Of a stretch of DNA of 64,000 nucleotides, positions 13,501 to 24,752 are shown in pieces. Position 1 is the stretch's first letter. Each line of letters opens with the position of its first letter. The stretch is from Isoetes taiwanensis (lineage: Eukaryota > Streptophyta > Lycopodiopsida > Isoetales > Isoetaceae): NCBI GenBank assembly GCA_021234155.1, contig JAJEKV010000004.1:10296109-10360108 (forward strand), given 5' to 3'. Made by a program: the position numbers and the translations under genes. Under the pieces are notes generated by a model. The model was not told the origin of the DNA and searched no databases. It saw only the letters and a list, made by a program, of their open reading frames with translations.

Positions 13501-13741
13501 AAGCTAGATTCTTGCCAGACGCATCATATTCTAACACATAGTATGCAAATTCTGACCCAAGAAAAAGACCTCAAGAAGGGAATAGAAAGTCATGAATAAG
13601 CTTGTGAGCAGCATGGTTGGGGCATTGGCTATCACATGCAGATCCTTGGAGTATTAAATTGTAGATGGCGACTTCAGCTTTAGGATTGCTTTTAGCTAGA
13701 TTTCACATGACATCACGATTGGAAGTTCCCTCTAATTATGG

Positions 13742-14139
13742 TTGGGTGTTCTCTCTAATTATGGTTATGCTGTAGTCGAAGCCAAAGGGTTGGAGATACT
13801 TTTGGCCCTAGTAGGCTTTGGAGGCTACATGCCATTGGTACTATCCGCTAAACAAGAATTTAGCCATGTCGAAGGAGACTGTAAGGCATTGTTGAAGGAG
13901 ATTGCGCCGTTTGTTGGCTTAAAGTGGCATTAAGGGGCCATTAACAATCATTGATTAGGCAGCTCATAATTCAAGCTTCTTCCTTGACAAGCATGAAAGA
14001 GATGCGCACTATGTTTGTTGCATATCATTTCGAGGGGGGTGTGGAAGCAACCCAGCAATCTACATATTCCATGGCATTGCCAAAATGTTACGCACAGATC
14101 TTGACAACAGTATGGCAACGGCCGATCAGTCCATGGTAG
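13742..14139 (+). pseudogene. Unassigned ORF, copy 1, frameshifted
   Basis: Counterpart of the 130-codon ORF at 40414-40806. Here small changes near 13905-13950 introduce a stop and a frame change. See the copy 2 entry for the features of the product. Confidence 0.4.
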
Positions 14140-15198
14140 TGCGATCATAAATCATGAGTAAGCTTGTGAGCAGCATGGCTGAGGCATTGCCTAGCTTGTA
14201 GTGAAAATTTCATGGTGCTTGTGTTCACCAGGACACAAATATTTGTGTTGTGTGTGAACTTCTAGAACTCATGCTCATCGTGGACCTTTCGCTGCCTACT
14301 CAACCTCCAAATAATGCGCACACTTACAAAGGTCACAACAATGTGCCTTTCCCATTGCACCCACTTACATGTAATGAATTCTTTAAAATAAGGTGGAAAG
14401 AAATTAAGATTTTTTTTTTTTAAGAAAAAAAATGACATGAAACTAGAAGTAAATTGCAACTACTAGATCCTCAAGAGTGAGAGCAAAGAATGAAAGAAAA
14501 AAGGATAATAAATCTGAAAAAAAAAATATAAAAGTTTGTAAAATAAGAATATAGTAGATCTGAAAAAGAATATATAAAAGAAAGCAACTGCTAATACTCT
14601 TCAATTTAAACTCCAATTCAACAATATGCCCTAATGAAAAGGCCAGCAATGTTGGACAGTTGTTCTACTACAATAGAAATAGCAACGCCGGACAATTTTT
14701 CTAGTACAATAGAAAAGTAGGATTTATGCGGTCATTTCCCTAAACACTTACGATCTCTAATCCTAGAACCTCGATGATTAAGATTGACACCTAATCTAGA
14801 TTCTTGCCAAGACACATCATATTCTAAAACATCCTAGTATGCAAATTCTGACAAAAAGAAAAAAAGAAAAAAAAAGAAAAGGGAACCTCAAAAAGGGACG
14901 TTGGCGTTGATAGAATTAACAAACTAGGACACAGGTACCGGGCTAGCAGCTGCTAGTGCATCTGCATTGGCTACCACTATTGGACTCAAGATCATATAGC
15001 TGTAGCTCATCATTTCAATGTTCTGCTTCTTTACGGTTGATTTGCCGTTAGTGGTGTCTCAATGTTAACATGGCTCCATAATAACGATTCCCTCTGGGAT
15101 AAGGTTCTGAGCAACATTTCCATTGATTCGATACACACTGTATAGAGTCTTCTGCACCTTTTTCGAATATGACGAGCCCATGCTCTCGATGGCAATTT

Positions 15199-15438
15199 TG
15201 TTGGAATGTATTTATAATATATCCATACAATCTTAGCCTTTGTCTTTTGATACTTTATTGTCTATTGATAGCTCATGGAGCTAAAATGGTTTTTGCCTAT
15301 TAGCCCTTCATTATTGTATATAAGAGCATGTACTCTTCATGAATAATACATTCACTTGGGAATTAACTTGTGTTCTTTCTCTCTCATTCTTTTCGTCTTG
15401 CTGCGTCACTTTATTCCTTGCATGTTATATTTCTAACA
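15199..15438 (+). mobile_element. 5' LTR of Ty1/copia element, copy 1
   Basis: A 240-bp stretch beginning TGTTGGAATG and ending TTTCTAACA, so with the usual TG...CA ends. A TATATAAG-like box lies near 15318. It is followed directly by the primer-binding site. No matching 3' LTR was found downstream. Confidence 0.85.
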
Positions 15439-15454
15439 TGGTATCAGAGCCAAG
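15439..15454 (+). mobile_element. Primer-binding site (initiator Met tRNA)
   Basis: TGGTATCAGAGCCAAG begins immediately after the LTR. TGGTATCAGAGC is the classic plant copia primer-binding site, complementary to the 3' end of initiator methionine tRNA. Confidence 0.93.
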
Positions 15455-18400
15455 TTTATAGGTATTGCAAGGATTGATGGAAAGCTTTTTGCTAAAAACA
15501 AAAAGTTCCAAAGGAACTTTTGACAAAAGGTAATACGAAGGTAATAACATCTTTTTCTATAAAGCAAAGATAAAAGTCGTAGTTATAGAGCGAAATAGGC
15601 CGACTTTGGATGGTCATAACTTTCTTAATGTAGTTCAAATTTGTATGATCTATGGCTTGTTGAAAAGTCTTAGAGTCTAGTTAATGACAATAAAATCAGT
15701 GAAAAGGAGGAGAACTTTTTGAGTTTTGTTTTTTAGCTGATCTTATTTATGACTGTAGGAGAAAGTATTCTTGATAATATGTTGCATCCTCTTGATGCAT
15801 GGTAAACAACATCTTCATATGTATTATTACTTCATTAAACGCGAGTTTGTTTTGGTCTGATTTGTGGTTTGAACTAACCTAGGTATGGTTTGTTGGTTTG
15901 TTGTTTGCTTATTTTGCACGCAAAGATTAATAAGCATCATTTGTACTTATAAAGTTTGTAATTTGCTTATTCTCCAAAGCCCTAAAAGACAAATAGTGTA
16001 AATCATGCTTGTAGAATCACCTCTTCTTATAGGTTGTGTATGCATGATAAATTGAATTGACTTGATAAAAAAATTATTATATTCTAAAAGCAAGTATGCT
16101 TATCTATCTTTATTCATGAAAGCAATGGCTAATAAAGCTAATATATTGATATTCTATTTATTCATAAAATCAATGGCTAATAAAGCTAATATGTTGATAT
16201 TCTATTTATTCATGAAAGCGATGGCTAATACAGCTAATATATTGCTAATGAAAAAGCATTGGAGTAACATTCCCATATACTAATTTATCTTTATTCATGA
16301 CATCAATGGCTAATAAATCTAGCTAATATATTGCTCATGAAAGCCAGTGATGCCTCTATGATTTCACATATTGCGTTTTGCGTGAACATTCTTTTAAGCA
16401 ATGGAGAGTTGACCCTCTATGCATGATTATTCTTCACGCTTTAAAGTTGAAATTATATATAACTTTGATTTAATCATCTTCTGCCATTCTTCACAGGAAA
16501 GAACAGGCTGACAATAACATTATCTAATGTTGTGATTAGTGGATATCCTACTGGCCAAAGGACTGTCTCAATTTTTGATGGCACTGGCTTTCCTAGTTGG
16601 AAAATTAAGATGACTTTACTTTTTGACGGTGATGATTTGCTTAGTATTGTGCAAGATTCTTACCTTCGTCCAGAACCACCGGTGGATGTTGCCAAGTGCC
16701 AAAATCACAACCGGAGAGTGGATCGCAGATGCTCAGGTCTGGGATAAAAAGAACACTGTTGCAAAACGATATACTTTATCGTCTTTAAAAGATTCATTAA
16801 TTATGGATGTTGTCTCGTGTTCTAGTAGTCATGATATGTGGGCATATCTTGAAAAAATTATAATAAAAAAAAGACTATGAATGAGCGCATCCATATAGGT
16901 CATCAACTAGATGCACTTAAGTATACAATCTTTGAGTCTTTACAAGGCCATATTGATAAGTTTAAATCCTTGGTAGAACAGTTGGCAGTAGCTGTAAACC
17001 TGTTCCATCAAAAAGATTACCTATTATGTTGTTGCGGTCCATGCCAATTGAATTTGAAACAATTGTGGTTGTTTTATTTGAAAAAGACAATCCTGATTTT
17101 GATAGTGTATGCATATCTTTGCTTGAGCATTCCTAGCGGATTAAAGACCGCAAAGAACCATTAGATACAGCTAATGTTGCTACTAATAGACATCTTTCCA
17201 ATGTTGGCCGAGGTAGAAGTCGTGGTCGCGATGTCTCGTCGACCCGCGTGTTCCATTCCTCTATGCCCTCATTGTGGTAAAACAAATCATCCTGCAATAG
17301 ATTGTTTTCATAAATCTAAAGATGATGCTAGATCTGGTTGTGACATATGCCACTATTGTCATAAGACTGGTCATATTGAGGAAAAATGTCACAAAAGTGC
17401 TTATGATGAAAAGCATGCTACAGCCATTACTCTCCATGAGCATGCTAGTTGTGTTATGACAGATTATGCCCGAGTGTTTCATGTTTCTGATTTTGCTAAT
17501 TTTGTTATTGATTAAGTTGCTCTTTGCTCATATGGTTAGTTCTATTCAGTGGTTACAAAGCTATCGTGCTTTGACTGTATGGCTGACCATGGTACACAAC
17601 AAGTTGTTGGTATTGGCAATATTGTTATTTCTACTACTGTAGGAGCTCGAGTGTGTTGGGGTTTTGTACGTACCAGGTTTAGCTAAGAATCATTTATGTG
17701 GCAAGACTTGTAGATCTTGGTCTTAAGGTCACATTCATTCTTGAACAGTGCAGGATAAAACAGAATGGAAAGCTTCTTACTGTCATACACAGGTGTATTG
17801 ATTTATGGGAACTTTCCATAGATAATAATTTTGCATAAGCTATTACAACTTCTAGTACCCCTGACAGTACTCTGTGGCACTCTCGTTTTGCACATTCAAA
17901 TTTTCAAAGACTTTGAGAAATGGAACATCTAGCCACTGTCCATGGTCTGCACTTACAAAGTCGTGCCAAATTGGGAGTTTGTAAGTCATGTGCCCTGGGT
18001 AAGCAACACTGCCAATCCTTTCCACACTTCGCTATTCGTGCTACCCAAATTCTTGAATTGCTATATTCTGATGTCTGTGGTCCTTTCCGTTTTGTCCTTT
18101 GGGGGTCCTTATTTTCTGTTGTTCATTGATGATTACACACGGTATACTTTTGTCTAACTCCTGAAAAAGAAATCAGATGTATTTGATATTTTCAAAGTTT
18201 TTTACAAACTTGTTGAAACTGAAATTGGCCTTCCTCTTAAGATTTTACGCACTGACAATGGTGTGAGTATAAATCCAAAGTTTTTCAGGCATTTTGCACA
18301 GAACATGGAATTCAACATGAGTTTACCGTATCAGAGACACCACAGCAAAATGGTGTTTCTGAAGGAAAGAACCGCACTGTTTTAAATTCCGTAAGATCTA

Positions 18401-18866
18401 TGTTGATTCATGCAAATCTGTGAGTGCATTTTTGAAAAGTCGTTTTATCGTTTACATTCAAAATTATCTCACTACATCTGCACTAAAATCTATTACTCCT
18501 GTTGAGGCTTGGACAGGTATAAAACCATTAGTTTCTCATTTGCAAATCTTTGGATGTATTGCTTATGTACTTGTTTCTCATAAAGATCACAAGAAACTTG
18601 ACCCTAGAGGTCGAAAGGTTATTTTTATTGGATATTTTGCAGATTCAAAGGCTTACATGTTTTTTGACCCTGAGACACATAAGGTGTCGATTAGTTACAG
18701 CGCTATCTTTGATGAATCTGCAATGGGTGGGGATGCAAACTCAGTATATCATTCAGATAGTATTCTAAATGATTTCAAATGCGTACACTTGGATAAGCTG
18801 GAGATGATTCGTCGATTGACTACAACAGGGCAGAAGCTGGAAGTAATTTATCAGAAAAATATCTAG
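15455..18866 (+). mobile_element. Ty1/copia internal region, copy 1: gag, protease remnant, integrase; 3' truncated
   Basis: The copia domain order can be followed through stops and frame changes. A Gag-like region (about 16532-17100) has a 'FDGTGFPSWKIKMTLLF' start. Two Cys/His knuckles follow near 17270-17400 (CPHCGKTNHPAIDC and CHYCHKTGHIEEKC). Next come a protease region with the active site destroyed near 17513, the pre-integrase and integrase catalytic segments (17860-18420, including 'LRTDNG'), and the integrase C-terminal part to 18866. Reverse transcriptase, RNase H and the 3' LTR are absent. The block near 18421-18450 differs from copy 2, where the conserved 'FWAEAVLTA' is readable. 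This is a dead element, already truncated before the duplication because both copies end at the same place. Confidence 0.88.
16112..16340. repeat. 48-bp tandem repeat inside the copia leader
   Basis: About three full 48-bp units plus a diverged one, each containing 'atggctaata' and 'attcatraaa', lie between the primer-binding site and gag. The unit is sixteen codons long, so one frame shows a 16-residue repeat (KAMANKANILIFYLFI and variants). I take the frame to be incidental. Copy 2 has an equivalent array at about 42773-43000 with several differences. Confidence 0.85.
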
Positions 18867-19709
18867 ATTGAAGAAAGCACAAAAGATGTAGGACGGCGTT
18901 TTTTAAGGAATTGAAACTCCAAAACGGAAACCAGAGACAAAGAATTTAAAATGGTAGGAACAGCTGAGACCTGGCGGCATTATTTTTTGCGTTGAAAGAG
19001 GATCCGCTCGATTGAATCCATCCAATACTTCAAAGGATATTCCTTGCAACTCAATATAGAAACTAATGCAGAAATGGAATTTTTATTTTTATTTTCTCTC
19101 CTATCTAGAGAGGATCCCAGCATTTAAATCCAACCGTCTTGCTATCCCTACCATCTATTTATAATCTTCTAAGTATATTCCGGTTCCCCCACTACTATTC
19201 CTACCATTCCTAGGGTATGTACTTCGGGTAACCCAAAAAACATGCAAAAGACCTTTAGATTCTTGTGTTGTCTTTAAATGGGCATAAATTAGCCCGAAGT
19301 AAAAGGTAAGCCAGCCGAAACAGACAAAGGGGAAGACCCTGGAAACACTCAACAAAATTGCGTTCCTTCTCAGCAAACGTCGATCAGATCTCCTCTTACT
19401 TTTACTAGCCTAGGCTAGGGCGGCTTTATGCTTGGTGATTGGCATTGGCGGTCAGCCAACAAAAGTGGTATGGATCAAAACTCCATGAGGTATTAATTTT
19501 GTTTAGTTCCCGAGAAATTCCGCAAATTGCATAATCGACTAGAGATCTTTGAATAGTTTTTTCGGCATTCTGGGTAAGAAGTTTTTTGTAGCAAGGGAGC
19601 CTGGTTTTGGTTCAAAGGAGCTTGGCATTGCCGGAGATAACTACACTCAGAAAGTAAAGCAAGTTGTCACATATTTATTCAGAAGGCTGTGAGTATTAGG
19701 AGTTGAAAG
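18867..19709. promoter_or_regulatory. Upstream region of EF-hand gene copy 1
   Basis: No gene or repeat recognised. It runs from the truncated end of the copia element to the EF-hand start codon and presumably contains its promoter and 5' UTR. This is inferred from position only. Confidence 0.35.
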
Positions 19710-21577
19710 ATGAAGGAAGGATTTGTATATGCGCTTATTGCGTCTGGGTTTTCATATTGGTTATTTTCTCCAATCACCAGCACACGGATAAAGACAAGCC
19801 GAATAGTAAGCGCGGTCTAGGTCGAAGACTTATTTTGAAGCAGCCCAACTTCACGACAAATTCTACACACAAAACCATTCATGTTCCAGTTACTTTTGAT
19901 CCCATTGTTGCAGAATATGAGCAGAAAAGGGAGGACAGGGCTTGGGAAAAGAGTATTTTCAGCAGCAATACAAGAAATGGGGTGAGGTCCACAATCAAGG
20001 AGCAGAGCATCAGGCCGAGCCTGGGCATATAAGAATGGCTACACAAAGTCATGATGTTTTTGAGTCGCATCATGGTTCTGCACAAAATCATCAGCAGTCC
20101 ATAGAGCATGCTCCAGGTCATGAAGAACAACCACCTTGGGATACAGACTATGGAGAACCAGATGATGATTATTTAAATGGAGAAGAGTTCAACATATTAC
20201 ATCGGCTTGAAATACTGTTCCCCCTTATAGACGTTAAACCTAAAGATGGGTTTCTAAACCTAGAGGAGCTCGGTGATTGGCATGTTGAGCAGGCCAATAA
20301 GTTGGCACTTCATCGGATTGATAGGGAGATAGAAGCGAGAGACAGGAACCATGATGGAATGATATCCATTACTGAGTATCTTCCCGATTTAAAGATTGAT
20401 GAACTAGGTATCGGCCTTTCAATTATTTATATTTACTGGTTGAATCCTTCATTCCATCAGTAATATTGCACAAACTGAACATTAATAAGTGTGACATTTG
20501 AATGGGTCTGGTTGCGTCCTTCATTCCATTAGTTATGTTTCACAAACTAAACATTGGTAATTGTGACATTTGAATAGGCAATGCCAGTATGGAACATGGT
20601 GAACCAGGCTGGTGGAAGCAGCATTTTGATCTTGTTGATGACGACAATGATGGGCTTCTGAATCAAACTGAATATTTTGAGTTAGCACATCCCTTACATG
20701 ATTGTGAACTCTGTATTAAAGAAGAAGGCATTCATGCGATATGGGTTTTTGTTATTGCAGCTTTTTACATCCTACAGAGAGTAAGAACCCAAAATTACAC
20801 AAGTGGATACGAATGGAGGAATTAAAGTATGTTTTCCTTATGTATTCTAATGCATGTGAATGTATGTGAAAGTTCATCAAGAGAGTTTCAAAATCTTAAT
20901 CCCATATTTTCAAATTAGAAGATATTGTCAGGATCAAACAACAATCCAAGGATGCATGATTTCTTACACCTGTTGTTGCATATTCATGCAAAGAGTGTGA
21001 CGATGATAAGGATGAAAAGAAAAGCTTGACAGATTTTGATCGCATGTTTGATGTTTTTAAGTATTATAGTGTGAATTTAAGCCACCTACATCAAGGAAAT
21101 GATGCAGAAGCAAGAAAGACAAAGATGGGTTAGTTCAAATCAAACTAAAAAATTATATCCACAAACAAGTGGACAAGTACTAACTCTAGTTCCCTCTTAA
21201 CTGTTAGTTTTTTGAATATAGGCAGAGTTGGAACTTGTTATGGACTTGTACATCCAGGAGAATCATTTTATGCAAGGCAGCAAGCAGAACAACTTATACA
21301 ACAGGTTTTTTTCCACAGCGTTTACAGATTTAATCAGTTTGAAAGTAAAATTTTATTTCGTATTTTTCTTGTAAAAGGATTCTCTTTCTGTTAAGGGAAA
21401 TGTAGCCCCATTTGCATGATGTATTATGATTTGCAGCTGTTCTCCTCTTTCTAGGCTGATGATGATAAAGATGGGCGCCTCAGCTTGAAGGAAATGTTGG
21501 ATCATCCATATATCTTTTATGCCACTGCACACAGTCCAGAAGATTATGCTGACTATTCCCATGATGAGTTCCGATAG
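19710..21577 (+). pseudogene. CREC-like EF-hand gene, copy 1, disrupted
   Basis: Same gene as 46385-48285. Copy 1 has lost one T in the N-terminal hydrophobic segment (near 19750) and one A near 19950, both breaking the frame. About 25 bp are also missing near 21120, inside the fifth EF-hand of exon 4, which removes the first half of that loop and shifts frame. The end 'HDEFR' and stop at 21575-21577 are preserved. The first two differences are homopolymer changes and could be sequencing errors; the 25-bp deletion looks like a real difference. Confidence 0.8.
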
Positions 21578-22139
21578 GTTTGATATCCTCTTTACTTCCT
21601 TATATGTGTTACCTGAACGGGGCATATTAAAGGTTATTTTCATTTCTGTGCAGATTCTCAGAGATGAAAGGTCATTCCCATTGAAGATGTACTTATAACC
21701 GATTCTCTTGTTACAGGCATTGGAAGATCGAAGGATCAATTCCAACTTTTTATTCTTTTGTAATATGACAATACTTCTTCCCTGGGTTAATCCCGAAATT
21801 GAATTTTGTTTTTTTGGCTTGGAGTTCATCCACCGGCCAGCCATTTACGTCTGTGTAACCATGCATTGGACAAGACACTTTTAAGAAACTTCAGATTTCC
21901 AAGCACCTGGCAGATGGCTGCTTTTCTACCAAAGTTAAACAGGACTTGGAGGAGGGCACATTATGATACATTGGCCCATTATGTTAAAAGAGGCCCATTA
22001 TGTCATTATGAGGATCAATTGAAATTATTTACCATCAAACCGTACAAGATTTACTAGGTTATTGCAAGGGATGCATGGAGTAGTTTCAATATCTGTGTAT
22101 TTTATATACTCCAAGAAAATAGAAAATAGTGCAGTACCA

Positions 22140-22172
22140 CAATTTTCAAGGCATTCTAAGTGACAACAGTGA
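22140..22172. repeat. 33-bp direct repeat, first member
   Basis: A 33-bp sequence beginning 'caattttcaaggcattc' is repeated exactly at 22903-22935, 763 bp downstream. The second member touches the LINE tail. Confidence 0.9.
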
Positions 22173-22902
22173 GTATAACACTCTTGCCATATACCTTATA
22201 ATGACATTGGACAAAATCATAAGCTTTTACCATCACTCAAAAACAAAACCTCTAGCATGTGCTATGTTTCCTAGTGTTATAACACCACACCATAAAAGCA
22301 TACTAGATTATAACCACCTGTCCTGCCATCTTCTTTACATTAGTCACATCATGTAACATCCGAGGAAGCATTGGCTTGTGGCTAAGAATATTTTGGCATC
22401 CTTGAAGTTGCTCATAGATGAAAGAACATACCCTTTTAGCATGTGAATGATGGCTTGCCTGCTTTCTTCAGAATTAATCAGGTCATTTGTCGGATCATTT
22501 ATTTCATAATCAACTCCGAACTAATGCAAAAGAACGTTGAAAGCAATTATGCTTGGCATGTGAAGTGCAATCTTTCAAGTTAGCTGATAAAGATCAAGGT
22601 ATGTATTTAGGCCAGTGCTTTTATAACCTTTAAACAAATATTGCCATAATGCCACAAGTAGAGAATTTGGTTAATGGCATGCATTTCTAGAAACATAACA
22701 AAAGGCAGGGCAAAAACGACTTCCCACTATTATTATGTCAATACTCGTCAGACAGCATATCGCATAGATGATTAGACATGAAGGCGCATCATAAGGTTTT
22801 CCTAGCTAGAATTGGCCACACGTATGTCACTATCTTAAAATAATTTTTCAAATCTGAGAGACCAGATAATTACATTATTATGTCACCGCTTTGATATAAG
22901 TG

Positions 22903-22935
22903 CAATTTTCAAGGCATTCTAAGTGACAACAGTGA
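22903..22935. repeat. 33-bp direct repeat, second member
   Basis: Exact match to 22140-22172. It ends where the AATTT-type tail of the minus-strand LINE begins. It could be a target-site duplication whose partner has been displaced, or a local duplication. Confidence 0.85.
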
Positions 22936-24029
22936 ATTTAATTTAATTTAATTTATTAATCAAGCCATTTAGGCCCCCGGGCCTCTATGGCAAACAAATA
23001 CAAGCATTCTGTATAGGCACTCAATCCGAAGCGCCAGAAATATCAAACCCCTGCATGAAATTAAATAGATCTATAATATCTGTACGTTCCATCCATACAT
23101 CTCTAAGATAAGCGCTCAATTTATGAGCAGGCATTTCTAGGAGCTCTCTTAGAGTCTGACCTTGCACATCGTATTTAACTCTGATGTTCTCATATGCTGT
23201 ACAATCTAGAAAAGTATGTTTTTCTTGTTTCAAGCAAGATATCAAAGCATCCCAAACAAAATCTCTCATTCCAAGGTGTACCATTCCATCTATCTGTTTC
23301 AATGTGTAAGTTGTGTGATGATAACCGCAATTGAGAGATCAATATGCGATTCTTCCTGCAGATGTTGGAGAGCAAATAAGCCTGTTCTTCATAAGTGTTT
23401 AGATCATTTATCTCATCAAGATAAAACCTTTTTTTGACATCCCTGTCTGGTTCAAGCTTCCACATTTCCTTCAATACACAAGCTTTTACCTCAACACCAT
23501 TTTTTCACTTCATAATACCAGCCTTTTTCCCTAGATTGCTCAAGGGCTAGGCGAGGAAATCTTCCTTCTTCCATTGCAAGAACCCTATTAACATAAGTTA
23601 TCGTTCTGCATAATGCTTCAACTTCCAACGGCATTAGGCCTGTCTCTGCTAGCAACATACAATATGGAGTTTGTGGCTCTACACCAAGCTCTCCGAATAA
23701 GAAAACGCTTCTCAGATATTCTCAATACAGTCCAAAGATTTTGAGACAAACTCGGGCCCCATCTTGGGCTACCATCGTAATAACTGGTTTCACTTAAACA
23801 CCAAAAGTAATCTTCTCAATTTCCAAAGTTCAAAATTATTAAGCCTGCATTGATACATCATATTGTAGAAGGCCCGCAATCCCCTTGAAGCACGTTTTTG
23901 AGCAGCCCTTGCCCACTTGTAATTACATGTTATATCAATCCCAAGATATTTATATTCTATTACCTTTTTGCAAAGGGATACCGCCCCTAATCGTAAAAGT
24001 AGTGACATCCTTGCAAAACCCCTTTTCAT
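22936..24029 (-). mobile_element. LINE (non-LTR retrotransposon) 3' fragment, copy 1
   Basis: Reading on the minus strand, the product follows the C-terminal part of plant LINE reverse transcriptases. It runs 'EYKYLGIDITCNYKWARA' near 23960, then a 'LYGSPVWGPG'-like segment near 23760 (readable in copy 2), then a Cys-rich 'ERFCLGCFD...HTFLDC' motif near 23200, ending at 23021. The 3' tail on the minus strand is a short TTAAA-type repeat (complement of 22936-22960). The 5' part with the RT catalytic core is missing, and several frameshifts are present. Copy 2 is slightly better preserved. Confidence 0.8.
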
Positions 24030-24031
24030 AT

Positions 24032-24135
24032 TCGAATACGCTTTCTATTTTGAAATAGCAAAATGGAAAAAAATATCAAACTCTTTTTGTATTCTAGAAT
24101 ACACATCCTATTCTGAAATAGCGAAAGGAAAAATT
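24032..24135. repeat. Two diverged 50-60-bp direct repeats
   Basis: Two similar blocks, at about 24032-24077 and 24090-24135, each contain a GAATAC box followed by 'ctattytgaaatagcraa' and an A-rich run. Copy 2 has the same pair near 50730-50830. Confidence 0.7.
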
Positions 24136-24421
24136 AAAGCACCATTAACTAGATTTTTTGGCATTTTCTATTTATTTTAATGACCTTGCAATTTTTATTT
24201 TTAATTTTTGTTTTATGGGGATACAGGATCATGGTTCTAAATAATAAAAGGATTTTTTTGTTTTGTTGTGGGGACCAGGGATACTGGATTATAGCTCCAA
24301 ATAATAGAGAGAAATATATTATGGAATACACTATGTCTTCTGGAATATGTTTCTATTTTATTTATTTTTTTGCTGATTTTGCTCAAGGGGATCTTTTTGT
24401 GGATACCCCGCGCTATAATTT

Positions 24422-24752
24422 TACTATGGTGATGGCTTTGGCATTGGTGCTAGCTACAGTTTAACCCATGGCACTGGCTATTTTGTCTTTAAAGTCTGTT
24501 TGTTCATTTAGGGTAGGCAGAAATGCTCGGATGGGAACTGCTCGTTGAACTGCTCGGATGGGAACTGCTCGTTGGTAAGATGCTTAAGATGAAATGAGAT
24601 GTTTAAGAAATGAGATGGATGAAATGAGATATTTAAGAAATTGCTCGGATGCTCGGATGTTGATCTGCTCTGTTTCGAAGTCCTTATGTTCAGAAATCTG
24701 TTTCATAGCCTGATAACAACGGAAGCATGATATATAATGGAAGCATGGTGTA
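24422..24752 (+). repeat. GCTCGGATG-rich leader before ORF1, shared with the end of copy 2
   Basis: Contains two 'tgctcggatgggaactgctc' units in tandem, then two 'gatgaaatgagat' units, then more GCTCGGATG copies. The same module, with one additional unit, is at 52080-52431. Here it leads into ORF1; there it leads into unrelated sequence. It may be the 5' untranslated part of the reverse-transcriptase element or just the last part of the duplicated segment. Confidence 0.75.

Larger units (their letters stand above)
11173..15198. other. Repeat-rich spacer downstream of SIN3 copy 1
   Basis: Contains the probable SIN3 3' UTR, a 62-bp tandem repeat at 12810-12933, two diverged copies of a roughly 310-bp A-rich segment (about 13190-13500 and 14470-14800), and a frameshifted version of an unassigned ORF near 13742-14139. 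No other gene is recognised. The stretch ends at the 5' LTR of the copia element. Confidence 0.5.
21578..22935. other. Stretch downstream of EF-hand gene copy 1
   Basis: Probable 3' UTR followed by AT-rich DNA without a recognised gene. It contains both members of a 33-bp direct repeat (22140-22172 and 22903-22935). Confidence 0.5.
2988..24752. repeat. Segmental duplication, copy 1
   Basis: From 'gaagctttaaaatcc' at 2988 the sequence matches 29677 onward in the same orientation, with an offset near 26.69 kb, through SIN3, the copia element, the EF-hand gene and the LINE fragment. The match ends at 24752, where copy 1 enters ORF1 of the reverse-transcriptase block. Identity is high by eye for kilobases, with scattered small indels. 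The region between the copia PBS and gag, and the EF-hand introns, differ more. Compared with copy 2 it lacks an insert of about 0.97 kb near 24416. Confidence 0.95.

Noticed and set aside
16112-16340. Regularly spaced repeats read as a CRISPR array
   Set aside because: The units are contiguous 48-bp tandem repeats without unique spacers, inside a plant retrotransposon.
18867-19700. 3' LTR of the copia element
   Set aside because: No second copy of the TGTTGGAATG...TTCTAACA LTR could be found downstream in either duplicate.
21353-21844. Minus-strand frame of 163 codons (also 48076-48552)
   Set aside because: Overlaps the last EF-hand exon and 3' UTR on the opposite strand; no motifs.
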